DNA of 64,000 bases from the NCBI GenBank assembly GCA_011033025.1, contig WFMF01000242.1, positions 124,001 to 188,000 on the forward strand. Reading direction: 5' to 3'. The first letter of the stretch is position 1; each line of letters starts with the position of its first letter. The position numbers were made by a program, and so were the translations under genes. Origin of the DNA: Beroe forskalii (Eukaryota > Ctenophora > Nuda > Beroida > Beroidae). The notes beneath the pieces are model-generated. The model did not search any database and had not been told where the DNA came from. It saw nothing but the letters and a program-made list of their open reading frames with translations. Of the stretch, positions 32,001 to 42,892 are shown in pieces.

Positions 32001-34446
32001 GGTGATGATGCTCTAACCACTTCAGCTGTCGGCTTAGCCAAGGAATACGATGAAGACCTTCATCATGATAAGTTATCTGAGGAGATTATTTCACTCAGAA
32101 CAATCCATTGCCAAACTCTGCCTCAGGATGTGCACACACCTCTGCAATTATTGAATTCATTGTGTAGCCTTGAACTAGAGGAGGTTTTCCCCGAAGTAGT
32201 TATTGCACTCAAGCTATTTCTCACAATTCCGGTAAGCGTGGCGAGTGGAGAACGAAGTTTTTCTCATTTGAATCTCATCAAAAGTGATATTCGTTCAACA
32301 ATGACTCAAGAAAGACTCAATAACCTTGCTACTCTCAACATGAACTGTAACGTGGCTAGGAAAATCGACTTTTCTGATATAATTCATATGTTCGCTTATA
32401 AGCAAGCCACAAGAGACTCTTCGTTTTTTTAAACTTTATCTTTATTTTATGTTTGTTGTTGTAAATATAATACGATACTAGGTCCATGCATTCATTTACT
32501 ACTCATAAACAACATCTCATTTGGACATTAGACATACATCCAGGAACTGTAAGACGTTACTGTACGATTCAAAATTGGTCATTTCACTATAACTCCATTA
32601 ATATCCAAAATCTGAAAATTGCGCGAAAATTTAATTAAATTAGGAAGTAAAATAGGCCCATTGTGGGGCTGTCGCCGGCCCCAAAATTCCTCTCAACGGC
32701 CCTGGGAAGGGTAACCGTAGAGAAGTCCCACACAAGCAATCGGTTATTATCTAATTGTACACTCATACTTTGTTTATTTAACGATTTCTTCTTCCTATCT
32801 TTCGTCTTTCTACCTTTCATCTTCCTACCTTGGTATTTTTCTTGAACAGTGTGTGCTGTGTAGTGAGTACGACTTTTTTTATATACATATATATTTGCGT
32901 TGAAACGTTTATTTCACTTTGAATTCATTCATATGGCACATGTTCAATTTTCCTGTGCCCATTAGTAAAGTAAACATCGCGAATAACGTATTAAAATGTG
33001 GCATTCTTTGCGGTTCCCCTGTCCGGTGTTTTTGAAATGCGTGCAGTCTGTGACCATTGAATTTCCTGTCTGGGAGTTTTAATAAATCTGAAAAGTGCGA
33101 TGACTTCACGATTTTTGTAGTCACGTTTTTTTTGGTGCAAAATCCACGGACCACCACATCACCTTGCGGAGTGGGTGGCAACTCTCAACAGCAGAGAGTT
33201 CTACTGGGAGTTGTAGTCACGTTGACAGCAGTGTTTTAAACGTTCGATTGATCATTGATTAGGCGACGTAACATAGGTCGGGATACCACGATAATAATTG
33301 AAATTTAGAGAATTTCTTACCTTCCTTACTGATCAAAAAACATAAACTTTTACAACTAAACTATAGATAGTTGGTAGTCTGAACTACAGACAGTAAGTAC
33401 ACTAAACTATAGATAGTAAGTAGACTGAACTATGGATAGTTAGTAAGTAATCTGAACTACAGTCTACAGATAATATATTGAACTATAGTAATGTGACCTA
33501 TAGTTAGTAGTTGCTTACCTTCCTGAACTTGTTGGTGTAGTTCTTGGCTTGTTGACACTCGCGTTCCGCTGACGCCACATAATCCTTGGCACTCTCCACA
33601 TTCCTTTCGATGTTGTTCAGCATTTCCCCCTGCTGCTCCACCATCAGCGCCAGGTCCTTGAACATCTCGTGGAGGGCCTGGACGAGGGGGAGAGGGTTCA
33701 AAAACAGTCGATATACATCATACATAGAAGCTATCATCATGGGGGGGGAAGTTTAGGGTTCAAAAACAGTCGATACATATCATACATAGAAGCTATCATC
33801 ATGGGGGGGAAGTTTAGGGTTCAAAAACAGCCGATATACATCATACATAGAAGCTATCATCATGGGGGGGAAGTTTAGGGTTCAAAAACAGCCGATATAC
33901 ATCATACATAGAAGCTATCATCATGGGGGGAAGTTTAGGTTCAAAACAGCCGATATACATCATACATAGAAGCTATCATCATGGGGGGGGGGAGTTTAGG
34001 GTTCAAAAACAGCCGATATACATCATACATAGAAGCTATCATCATGGGGGGGAAGTTTAGGGTTCAAAAACTAGGGCGGAGGGATTTAAGGGTTCGACAA
34101 CTCAAGGTATATGATACAGCGTGGGTAAAGGGTTCAAAAACTGACGATACAGGGTGGCTCATAATGATATGTAAGAAGGGGGATAAGGATTCAAAAACTA
34201 GGGAGGAGGGGTAAAGGGTTCAAAAACTAGGTAGGAGGGGTTTAGGATTCAAAAACACGCGATACAGGGTGTCTCATAAAAGGGAGGGGGTTTAGGATTT
34301 TAGGGTTCTGTACTGTGGTTAGCAGATTAAAATAGAATAGGGTCACTCGAAACCTTCCAAGTACCCACCTTGAGACTCTCGGCTAGCTTGGTAATGTCGT
34401 TGTGTCTGCTTTCCAGCTCTTCAATGTCTTTCTGCTGAAACTGGGC
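26015..34446 (-). CDS. syntaxin (Qa-SNARE), C-terminal half
   Basis: Three - strand exons join in phase 0: 34446-34369 (26 codons), 33677-33519 (53 codons) and 26107-26015 (30 codons plus TGA). The first two hold the SNARE motif (QFQQKDIEELESRHNDITKL, ALHEMFKDLALMVEQQGEML, ERNVESAKDYV); the last holds a Lys/Cys entry and a transmembrane anchor (KKLICGLVIFLIVVIIAAVI) with a short lumenal tail HINKST. The central SNARE-layer Gln is in LMVEQQGE, as in plasma-membrane syntaxins 1-4 (family knowledge). It acts in membrane fusion as a tail-anchored t-SNARE. The N-terminal Habc exons were not found; in this copy they would lie beyond 34446. The 7.4-kb last intron holds a hAT element, and the exon at 34369-34446 is copied at 51455-51532. 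Confidence 0.9.
26097..26380 (-). repeat. acceptor-bearing minisatellite at the last syntaxin exon, 7 copies
   Basis: Units of about 43-46 bp read on the - strand as CAACCAACTTTCTTCAG (acceptor) followed by AAAAAGCTGATC (first codons of the last syntaxin exon), joined by a TAATAACTGA-like linker. The copy nearest the exon (26097-26120) is the functional border. Copies vary in TTCAG or CTCAG and in the A run, and one unit (about 26208) lacks the linker. Confidence 0.93.
26381..28700. other. gene-free part of the last syntaxin intron
   Basis: Includes at 26668-26850 a block starting AAGGTGCAGTCCGGGATAT that matches the left end of the TTAA-flanked element at 40455 (about 180 bp); its right end is not seen here. 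No protein gene seen. Confidence 0.6.
27806..27870. repeat. 65-bp hairpin
   Basis: ATAACTCTATAACCCGATTT..GCACTGG pairs with CCAGTACG..AAATCGGGTTATAGAGTTAT across a 1-nt centre. Near-perfect 32-bp arms. Confidence 0.88.
28762..32432 (+). mobile_element. hAT-superfamily transposase gene (TTF zinc finger, DUF4371, hAT C-terminal), likely inactive
   Basis: Exons: 28762-29101, 29446-29602, 29842-30081, about 30223-30492, 30636-30835, 31031-32432. Domains: basic N-terminus, a TTF-type zinc-finger region (SKKYPRTWLVFSQITASFYC, LPCRLFHKDA, RRHEATSSHR), DUF4371/RNase H-like core (QILRVVLFIAERGLAFRGT, FSILVDATPDNS, RGQGYDNGSNMSG, SETRWTAR) and the hAT dimerisation end (TIPVSVASGERSFSHLNLIK). Acidic catalytic residues are present. 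Most exon joins keep frame, but the join from 30081 into exon 4 meets stops (TGA at 30211 and nearby) with every acceptor I tried, so this copy is probably defective there. A likely 3' terminus is the CAGGGCCGTTGAGAGG word (- strand, 32693-32708). It resembles the animal ZMYM1-like hAT group. It sits antisense in a syntaxin intron. Confidence 0.88.
33360..33516. repeat. minisatellite next to the syntaxin exon donor
   Basis: Irregular 20-40-bp units with CTATAGATAGTAAGTAGACT and CTGAACTACAG, starting 5 nt into the intron downstream (- strand) of the donor GTAAGC at 33518. Unlike the acceptor array at 26.1 kb, it does not contain exon sequence. Confidence 0.75.
33685..34066. repeat. about 65-bp minisatellite abutting a syntaxin acceptor, 6 copies
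   Basis: Units hold GGTTCAAAAACAG, CGATATACATCATACATAGA and AGCTATCATCATGGGGGG. The unit at the exon-proximal end runs into the acceptor CCCCTCGTCCAG (- strand, 33678-33690). Copies differ mainly in G-run length. A looser GGTTCAAAAACTAGG series continues to about 34300. Confidence 0.9.
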
Positions 34447-37038
34447 CTGAAATTGGAATATTATAGAATACATTGAACCTCATTATTGATAAACCAGGGT
34501 GCTTCGGAGTTAATCATGCATAAACTCTCACCAAAGGCCGATAGTTTTACATTTAAAAAACATATGACGTGTTTTTATGACGTGTTGTAGTGAAATGCTG
34601 TTATGTTTGTGATTATACCTTGATAATGATATGTATTTTGCAGAATGGCATCTAGTCTTCTCTCTAGAATGCTACGACCCCAGCTTCCCCTGCCCTTCTA
34701 CGTTATAACATGGTGGGCTGGCAGCGTGCTCTACGCCCTAATCCTCAACACCCTCCCAGTCCCTCCCAACCCATGGGCATTCTCCGTCCTAACCACCACA
34801 TTGATACTCCTCGTTCCGGGGTGTCTGGGACTGGTGACGAAGCTGGAAAATCCGACAGACTACCCCTCCAACCGAGTAATCGGCGTCTGTAACATGCTCA
34901 ACATCTGGTCTGTGGTGCTAGGTAACTTGCTGATAGGGGGGTCAGCGACTTATTACCTAAAACTGGGTGAGCCGCTAGTGGTTTTGCTGGTCGAAGTAAT
35001 GGTGTACGGAAAACGGTCGCTAACCAGAGAACACAGTAGAAACGGGGCTATTTCTGTGCTTTTACTCATCGTGTTTCACTCCACGTCTCTATACCTAGCA
35101 CCGGGCAGAAGAGAGTCAAAGAATTTCTTCCATCACGGTACCATTATAGCCCTGATCTCCATTGTATCTGTGGCAATAAAGGTGGTGTTGGGTGCTAAAC
35201 GGAGCAACGGCTCCATGGATAAGAACAGCAGTGTTTCCCTCTTCCTCTACAGATCTGGGGTAGGTTTGAAGTGTGTCCTCGTGGCGGCAGTGCTGATATT
35301 GATCATTGATCGTGAGCCTGAGACTCCTGACATGCCCATGTCAGTGACTCCTGACATGCCCATGTCAGCGACTCCTGACATGCCCATGTCAGTGCTTTCT
35401 AACATGGCTGCCGCCCTACCGGCTCTGATAACCATCGCTATCACCCAAAACATGTACAACTACGCTAGCCTCGTGGTGAACAAGAGGAAACTTGCTGGGG
35501 AGTATGTCAACGGCAAGATAATCAAGAGAACTCTAGTTATTGTGGCACTTTTTCTGAGCTCACACTACTCTAAATCAGCCTCCCATACAGTTGAAACGTC
35601 TAACGAGAATTTTATGGCATCTTCTGCATCCCGAATTTCATTTAACAGCATGAGTAACTCATCTTTTGGTGAAGAGCTACCGGTGTCCCGAGAACGGATC
35701 GTTCTTTTCGGCGCTATGGCACGACACAACTTCGGAGACATTTTAATGGGGGAGATATTCGACCAGAATTTACGGAATTTCTGTGACATATCGCACTACG
35801 ACGTATTCTTCGCGGACGTGCTGCCTCGGGACATGCGAGAGTACGGGGTCAGGAGTGTACGGGGAATCACCGAGTTCATGGACAGTTCTATCAGGACTCA
35901 TGTTGTGCACGTGGGGGGTCAGACCGGACACATCTCCTTGCAACACGCTATCAGGTACATTGATCCCGATCCTGAGCATCCCATACTTAAAACTAACTCC
36001 TGGAAGAAGTTTTCAGCAAATCCAGAAAAAACTCTCGGTTATATTGTAAGCAAAGCTTTCTTTCACAACCCCGGGGCTTTCATTACCAACACAATCGGGA
36101 ATATTTCCCCTCGGGCCGAGGAAGTTTTAGCTGATTTTGACTTTGTCACAACTCGTGATATAATCGAAGACGAGAACGAAGGTACCAGGGTCTTTGCACC
36201 GGACAGTGTGATTACGATCAAGAATTTGTTCGGTGAAAAGATTGCAGCACACAAACCGGAATACTCTAACTACATTGCCGTGCAATTCCGTAAGAAACAA
36301 AGAAACACGACCGAGATAGCGGGACAGTTGGCGAGGCTGGTCAAGGAAACCGGGTACGGAGTGGTATTATTCCGAGCCGGAGCCGCACCTGGACACGACA
36401 GTCTGGAGCTGTACCGGCGGGTGGTGGGGGAAATGAGGGCGGCGGGAGTTCCAGACAATGTGCATGTGTTTACAGGACTTGATATCTGGGACATTTCATC
36501 GCTGATAGCGCACTCGGAGCTCTGTATCGGAACCAGTTTACACGTCCGTATCGTGTCCTTCGCCTTTTCCGTGCCCCGTGTCACGTTTAACGCGAAATCC
36601 AAACAGAAGAATATGATCGCTAACTGGGATTTCGGAGCTATGGTTTGTCAACAGAGCGACACAACAGCGGACCAAATATTTGAGACATCAAAAGCTGCGT
36701 TGGAGTGTTCGGCGTACCAAACAGAGGCAAACAGTGCCAAAGCTGTGCAAATGTACAAAAATGTGTTCAGGGATATGATAACAGCATCAAGAATTTGTCC
36801 AGAAACCTGATCATGTTTTTTGAAATATGAGACAAAAATCATGAACGAAATAGCTTTTTCTGATTTTATATTTGATGAAAAAAATGCATAAATTTTATTC
36901 ATGGCATGAAGTAGGATGATGTATATTATTAACAGAGCAAAGTTGCCAATAACATATTCAGCCTTCAGGTATTCAGTTTAACGTGTTTGGTGTGATTTGC
37001 ATCATGTAAATGCTTACAATTATTGATTTCAATTCTGA
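34171..37038. repeat. duplicated segment, copy 1 (inverted relative to 48886-51730)
   Basis: About 2.87 kb shared with 48886-51730 in reverse orientation. It covers one syntaxin exon with its splice sites (34369-34446), the leader and the whole pyruvyl-transferase-domain ORF, and about 230 bp of 3' flank. Homology stops at AAGAAGGGGG on the left and just after TGATTTCAATTCTG on the right. Confidence 0.93.
34645..36810 (+). CDS. multi-pass membrane protein fused to a polysaccharide pyruvyl transferase domain, copy A
   Basis: Intact single-exon ORF of 721 residues. Residues about 15-310 hold roughly eight to ten hydrophobic segments resembling a drug/metabolite-transporter or nucleotide-sugar-transporter fold (LGEPLVVLLVEVMVYGKRSL). 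Between them lie three tandem octapeptides TPDMPMSV/A (227-250). Residues 351-650 match a polysaccharide pyruvyl transferase domain: RIVLFGAM, HNFGD (361-365, the glycine-rich N-lobe loop), VVHVGGQTGH, VTTRDI, and SLHVRI near 631-636 (the family SxxHxxI-type site). Family knowledge: such enzymes transfer pyruvate from PEP to sugars of exopolysaccharides, mainly in bacteria and fungi, and are uncommon in animals. A Golgi glycan-modifying role is inference. An acceptor-like ATTTTGCAG ends 1 nt before the ATG. The N-lobe and the fusion deserve a domain search. Confidence 0.8.
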   Translation: MASSLLSRMLRPQLPLPFYVITWWAGSVLYALILNTLPVPPNPWAFSVLTTTLILLVPGCLGLVTKLENPTDYPSNRVIGVCNMLNIWSVVLGNLLIGGSATYYLKLGEPLVVLLVEVMVYGKRSLTREHSRNGAISVLLLIVFHSTSLYLAPGRRESKNFFHHGTIIALISIVSVAIKVVLGAKRSNGSMDKNSSVSLFLYRSGVGLKCVLVAAVLILIIDREPETPDMPMSVTPDMPMSATPDMPMSVLSNMAAALPALITIAITQNMYNYASLVVNKRKLAGEYVNGKIIKRTLVIVALFLSSHYSKSASHTVETSNENFMASSASRISFNSMSNSSFGEELPVSRERIVLFGAMARHNFGDILMGEIFDQNLRNFCDISHYDVFFADVLPRDMREYGVRSVRGITEFMDSSIRTHVVHVGGQTGHISLQHAIRYIDPDPEHPILKTNSWKKFSANPEKTLGYIVSKAFFHNPGAFITNTIGNISPRAEEVLADFDFVTTRDIIEDENEGTRVFAPDSVITIKNLFGEKIAAHKPEYSNYIAVQFRKKQRNTTEIAGQLARLVKETGYGVVLFRAGAAPGHDSLELYRRVVGEMRAAGVPDNVHVFTGLDIWDISSLIAHSELCIGTSLHVRIVSFAFSVPRVTFNAKSKQKNMIANWDFGAMVCQQSDTTADQIFETSKAALECSAYQTEANSAKAVQMYKNVFRDMITASRICPET

Positions 37039-38753
37039 ATTCGGGAATCTCAGTTAGTTATGATATGCAAAGAAACAACCAACACAGCGAGATTTCCAGC
37101 GCGATACAGGTTTTCTGGTTTTGAGATGATAATTTGTACTAGATATCTAGATAAATTTCATATCCCTTTTGCCATGAAATTTCAGCTAAAATCGCCATTT
37201 TTCCTGAACTTCTTCAATATTTATAAGATTTAAAATTTTCAAAATTTCTGATCTGTTCATTTTCATACCCGTTTCGGAGATCTTAGGTGGTAAGACAATT
37301 TATGGCATAGGACTTGGGCAACTCATTTCATGATTCTATATGGACATAGTTCAATGTTAAGGGCCCTCAGGTTCATGGGCAGGCTGTTTGGCTTCAAGTA
37401 CTATCTGTTTTACTGATGATTAGACCTTTTTTAAACTGATATGAATTATATTTAATAAAACTGCTGTCGTTCATTGAAAGTAACAATTATGATTCAAGCC
37501 AAATAACTACTCCACAATATCAACTGACAGTTTCGAATCATAACTTTAAGATTGACTTTATGAAAAGCTATGAATCATCTTCAGGATCTCCGAGGGGCAG
37601 CCTCAACACATCCTCAAATTTGATTGTATAAAGTAGTGTTGTATGAATTATAGCTACAGAATTAGAAGGCGTCGTTCAAAGTATCTTATCACATCTTACA
37701 AATCGTCATTTGCCACTTTAACGAAAGTTAAATACCTACTCGAAACACTCGCTATTCTGCTTCCAATTTATGTCAAATTATTGACGCCCTTAGACAAAAA
37801 GTAGGCTGTAAATATGTACGAAAGTAGCCTCCAGCTATGGCAAAGTGATTGCTTATTTGAAAGTAATCTACAAAACGGTCAATATTAATGCATTCGGCTC
37901 AAGAGTCAAGGAACTGTTAACTTTGGTTTGTTATGATGATTTAATACGAGGGAATTTGATTCCTTATTTCTTATTCAGTTATTCTCATTTTTACCAGCAT
38001 TCCAGCAGCTCCGAGGCCATCATCATGAAATTTATTTCCACATTTATTCTCTTTGTTATGGACTCTTTTCCGATGAATAATGCAAGTATTAATAGCAACT
38101 AATTGGTAGATAAGTTACTTTATGATGGGAGAATTTATGGGTGATAACTGATTTCAACTCAATCAAATGAATGAATGTCCTGAACTCTATTCAAAATCCT
38201 AATATCCTCATGAACTTTTGGTGGCCATTATCATTCATTTCAATAAACAACAGCTGGTTATGGGATGATGTTCCACTGCAACAGTAATTGCATTTCTAAC
38301 GTTGAAAATTGTGTCAAATTGGATAAATTTCGAGTCAAAAATTATCTAGTTTATCTAGATAATCTAGATAATGGCGAAAAAATTATCTATTTATCTAGAT
38401 AAAAGATTTCAAGTAGATAATGGAAACCCTACTGCACCTGTGCCTTTTCCAGAGCATATTATAGTCAAATATCCCTTAACGGCTCTTAGCTACAAGCAGT
38501 AAAAAGCTTAGCATTTAATTTCTCCTATCGACCGACCTTTAATTTGTCTGGAGTATCGCTTCTCGCTTTTATTTGCAAGCCCCTGGGGCCCCAAAAAACC
38601 CATTTTATTATATCCCCCGTTCTAGTGAAGATAACTTTAACCCGGGAAAATTTTTTAATTAACTGGAAAAGGCTCATCCACATGTTTTGGAATTTGAAAG
38701 CGATTAGATTTAAAAGTGACGAGTTGGTACAGAACAAAGGGGAAAAAGGGACT
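36811..38753. other. gene-free stretch before the assembly gap
   Basis: 3' flank of the pyruvyl transferase gene, then AT-rich sequence with no domain-bearing ORF. TTATCTAGATAA-type palindromic words cluster at 38341-38402. The last 170 bp before the gap are rich in homopolymers (CCCCTGGGGCCCC, AAAATTTTTT), suggesting poor consensus quality. Confidence 0.5.
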
Positions 38754-38853
38754 NNNNNNNNNNNNNNNNNNNNNNNNNNNNNNNNNNNNNNNNNNNNNNN
38801 NNNNNNNNNNNNNNNNNNNNNNNNNNNNNNNNNNNNNNNNNNNNNNNNNNNNN
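38754..38853. other. assembly gap (100 N)
   Basis: Exactly 100 Ns, the usual placeholder for a gap of unknown size. Order and distance of features on the two sides depend on scaffolding. Confidence 1.
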
Positions 38854-40450
38854 CCTTAATTGTTCTTGAATAACTGAGACCCTGAGTTACTCCGTGCATG
38901 TCTTTTCCAATCCTTTGCCGCGGCCGCTTTTGGAGCTTCCAAATCCCCATTTGGGCCCAGCTTTTAGCTGTTCATTAGTCAATGATTGGTCATTTTTTCT
39001 TGTCTTTTTTGCTGCAGTTGGAGTGACAAATTTGTCCGTTGCAATTGCAGCAAATTCAACAACATCAACGTCCCTACCACCACTTCCTCTATTCCCTTAC
39101 TCCGTGACTGTCTTTGTTTGTTCATAGTCGTGGGAAGTACTCTCACTTGAACAATTAATTTGGATTCAAGTTATATCATCACTATACTGGAAAATCTAGT
39201 AACTGGAAACTCTAGTATTCTTCTTCTGATATATTCCCGCTATTTGCTTCATTTCAATCTTTTAATTTGTCACCATTGAAGGTCTGGATTTTGACCATCA
39301 ATTATTAATGTTCCTTTGTTATTATATGAATAATTATTTATCAGCTAACCCTTCCTCTCTACGTGGTTGGAACTGTGGTATCGGTTCATCTGGCAGATCG
39401 TTTATGAACGGAATCAACCAATGTATGAATAGTATCTCCTGGAGCTTGTTGATATTATGGCTTTCAGTGATTTCCGGGTTTCGCAAATAACCTAATATTT
39501 AATGGTTAAGGTCTCAAAAAGGGCTTAATTTCATGCACCTTAATGACATGTATTCTTAATTTCATGAGGACTATTTTTTCAAGCAAATTTGAACTTAATA
39601 AGTTCGAAAACATCGATTTTTCAATCAGTATTGATTCAGTATTGCATGATTAAGCTTTGAATTGATGCCGGATAGAAAGCCACTGGTATTGCCACATCCT
39701 GGATCTCACTCCCTTGACCCCCATTATACCTTCAAATCTTCATAGCTGAATTTACATAACATTTAATGTTTTCAAGGCCGTTATGATTATCAACTATTAG
39801 GTATGTGGTGTTTTGAAGAAATACATTCTATCATCAATTTGATGCACCTGATAAAGTGATAAAGTGATAAAGATTCTCATGATGCTGTGATGACTTATTC
39901 TATTGGTTATTTTGTCATAGTAATTATTGTCTCTGAAAATTTGCCAATTGAAATTAATTGTGTCAGTGGTAATTGGATAAGTAGTAATTCAAACTATCAA
40001 AGTGTCAAATGAGGAAATAAAGCCAAAAATTCCTAATTCGTAACATAATATAAAGTTTTAATCATTTGAATACAAGGCTGCAATTTCTATCTCATGAAAG
40101 TTCCATCTCCACAATGATAATTTGGCTGCATGTATTTGAGAATGCATTAAATTAGGCTTACATGTAATTAAGCCCGAGGGCCTCAAAAAGGGCTTAATTT
40201 CATGTAGCTTAATGACATGTAGGCTCATTTTTCTGAAGGCGATATTTCCTGTAATAAGGTAATGTGAAGTTAGAGAACGGATCTATAGTAGCTAGTCTAC
40301 CGATAGATTCCTACACTCCCGAATCACTCTGAGAATACCAGCTCCCTTCCACCCATTGATTATTATCTTCCTTCCTTCTTCTGTTTTAAAGAAACCATAG
40401 GACTTGGAGATTGCTTGTGCGTGTAAGGGGCAAGGGCTTGAGCTTACTTA
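38854..40450. other. gene-free stretch with a short direct repeat
   Basis: TCAAAAAGGGCTTAATTTCATG with the following CTTAATGACATGTA occurs at 39513-39555 and 40177-40217, same orientation, about 660 bp apart. This could mark a duplicated or LTR-like pair of element ends, but no coding content lies between. No gene seen. Confidence 0.5.
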
Positions 40451-40454
40451 AAGG

Positions 40455-42214
40455 TGCAGTCCGGGATATTGGTCAAAAAATTCAAATTCCTGAATTATAG
40501 CTCAAGTCATTAGTCTAGTATCCACCATCACTCCTGCAAACGGAAATAGCGCAGAAATAATTGTATCATCCCCTAATTGGCCACTAAAGTTAGCGCGTGT
40601 GATCCTTGAGCAGCGTCCTCCCGCAACACATAGCTCGAATTACAGTGCGTGTGTAATGTGTACTGCGTAACCTGGTTTTGTTTATCTTGTATAATTTACG
40701 GCAATTGATTGTTTTCTGTTTATTGAATGTTCCATAGGTATTTGTCGGTTGTCACGATTAATTACATACATTGTACTTTCGTTAATTACGTGTAATGTTG
40801 ATGTTAATGTACATAATATTATGCCTAACGAATCTTCCCAATCTTATTTCGAAGTTTGTTGATATGCTTGTATGTATTAATTCCATGTAAATGACGGAAT
40901 TCAAGCATTTTTTGACTAACAGCGAAGTTTCAGTGTACCATTGGCTATTGACACATTTACCAACACATCTTATGCAACACAGGAGTTGACCTTAAACTTT
41001 TAAATTGTAACCTTCTAAAGTAGTAGGTACTAAGTGCCAATCGTTCGCGATTTTAGTGTTTAGTAGTTCTGAGTTCTGTAGTCTAACTGCTTCAGCTTAG
41101 TCTCAAAGAAAGATCACAGTAGTAATTACGAATATTAATTTTTATGGTACTTAGCCTCATTTATATTTTAGGTATGAACTGTTTAATAAACTAATACAGT
41201 AACCAAATTAATGACTTAAAATCTATAGAAATGAATGAAGAGACTTGTTTGGGAGAGCAGATCGGTGTATGTGAGTTTCCAGATCACCTATAGTTCACCA
41301 AGTGAGAGTAGTGAGCACGATGAAGAAATTGAAGATATGAATTTTTTCCCTTTTCACGATGGAAAATAGAGTAGAATCTACAACTGAAATTGCTAATCAA
41401 TCAGAACTTACTGTGTCGCATGACCAGAGTGATTCGATAGAATTAGACCAGGATCAGACCGATGATGGGCAGTCTTCGGATTTGACATTAATGGTGTAAA
41501 TGTAGCCATTGCTCATTGTGTCCTCGACTAGAATCTATTTGCTGTCATGATAAGCCGGAAATATTGGATGTAATGAGTCCTGGCAAAGAATGTATAACCA
41601 ATGAAACTTTTTCCAAGTACAGTTAATGTGTGAAGAGGGTTTACAATATAATAGATTTATTTATGCATCCCTTTTGAAAGATGATGCTGCGAGGCAAAAA
41701 TATTTGAATAGAGACTTCGATAACAGCCTGAAGAGGCACCTATGCTACCGAAACTTTTTGGTAATTGTGAACAGAGGGCAACCAATGGGCCGGTATAATA
41801 GAATAGTATTGCCACGATGTGTTGTATCGAGAATCCGAGAAAAATATCCTGATCCTTTGGGCCACTACACTGGATTTCAATTACATGTGGATGATGCTTG
41901 TTGATGAGTTGACATTGTACAATACATATCTTACACTGTTTGTGAAAGTAAATTATACACTTAATCATGTAAATTTGTCGTAATATACCGATATTCAAGG
42001 TTTATTCGCATAATTGTATCTAATTGTTTCGTAATCACACTGGTATTTGTATAGCGCACCTACCTAGGACGCTGCTCAAGCGTGTGCGGCTGTAATTTGA
42101 TACGCTAATTTTAGCATGATCTAATTAGTTCCGACGCGCGAGACCCCGCTACATGTTGTTTATTCACGCCCTACTACCGATTTAGCTAAAGTTGTAAATA
42201 TCCCGGACTGCACC
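40455..42214. mobile_element. TTAA-flanked DNA transposon with AGGTGCAGTCCGGGATAT ends
   Basis: Left end TTAA followed by AGGTGCAGTCCGGGATAT; right end ATATCCCGGACTGCACCT followed by TTAA. TTAA target duplications and short inverted ends are the mark of piggyBac-type transposons (family knowledge). Sub-terminal sequences also pair in part (GCGCGTGTGATCCTTGAGCA on the left, GCTCAAGCGTGTGCGG on the right). No transposase is visible in the 1.76-kb interior, so it is non-autonomous; the cargo is the P2X7-like fragment. A related left end is at 26668. Confidence 0.82.
41490..41904 (+). pseudogene. P2X7-receptor-type cytoplasmic (ballast) domain fragment
   Basis: A Cys-rich beginning (CKCSHCSLCPRLESICCHDK, 41493 on) and a following ORF (41626-41904, LCYRNFLVIVNRGQ, PRCVVSRIREKYPDPLGHYT) together match the order of the P2X7 C-terminal domain: Cys cluster, then RxxxY, IPxCVxxxIRxxYP and YTGF. 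The two parts are in different frames, separated by a TAA near 41622, so this copy is broken. The domain occurs without the channel in many invertebrates (family knowledge). Here it is carried within a TTAA-flanked transposon. Confidence 0.7.
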
Positions 42215-42389
42215 TTTAAGCGTGTGTCTACTTTAGCATCTGCAATATCCATGGTAGGATTATTGACAACGATTTCTGCAAGAGAACTTGAAAAATATGT
42301 CGAAAATTCCTTTTTGCTCAAAAGATTGAATTTTATTTCATTAATCATACTATCCTAAATCGATTACTGGTGTATCACTTCTGCATCAT

Positions 42390-42892
42390 ACTTTTTTGAA
42401 AAAAAAGATCACCCCTTTTCCCTTTTTTGAATTAATGGGGGGGAAAGAAACATTTCCCGGGTTTAAAAATTCAACGAAATCAGTTTAAAACTTCAAGTCT
42501 TTTCCGTTAAAAAATAAAAAAAACAACTGTTGGGTCCCCAGCGGCCTGAAAGGGCTGGGGTAAAATTTTTCCTTTTACCTTTGGGCACGAAAGTCTCCCC
42601 CGTTAAAACCATTCTCGTTCCCCCTTTTGGTCCAAAGGCAAAAGGCCAACGGCCTTCCCCCCCGAAAAACCCCTTTTAAACCCCTTTCCCCCCTGGGACT
42701 AATTTTCGGGGCCCGGGGGAAAAAAATTTTTTCCTCCCTGATTTACCTTATTTTTATTTACCCCTTTTTTTTAACCCCTTTTTTTTTCCCCCTAAAAAAA
42801 TAAAATTTTAACGTTTTAGCCCCCCCTTGAAAAAAAATTTTAAGGTCAAGAACAAATTTTTGCCCAAAAAATTTAAAAAAATTTTTTTAACC
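42390..42892. other. homopolymer-rich, probably low-quality sequence
   Basis: An abrupt change to dense runs of A, T, C and G (CCCCTTTTCCCTTTTTTG, GGGGGGGAAAG, AAAAAAATTTTAAGG) unlike anything on either side, ending where a clean satellite begins. This looks like an unpolished contig end or a joining artefact rather than biology. No feature should be trusted here. Confidence 0.7.

Noticed and set aside
38525-38950. ORFs crossing the N run
   Set aside because: They are open only because Ns cannot form stops.
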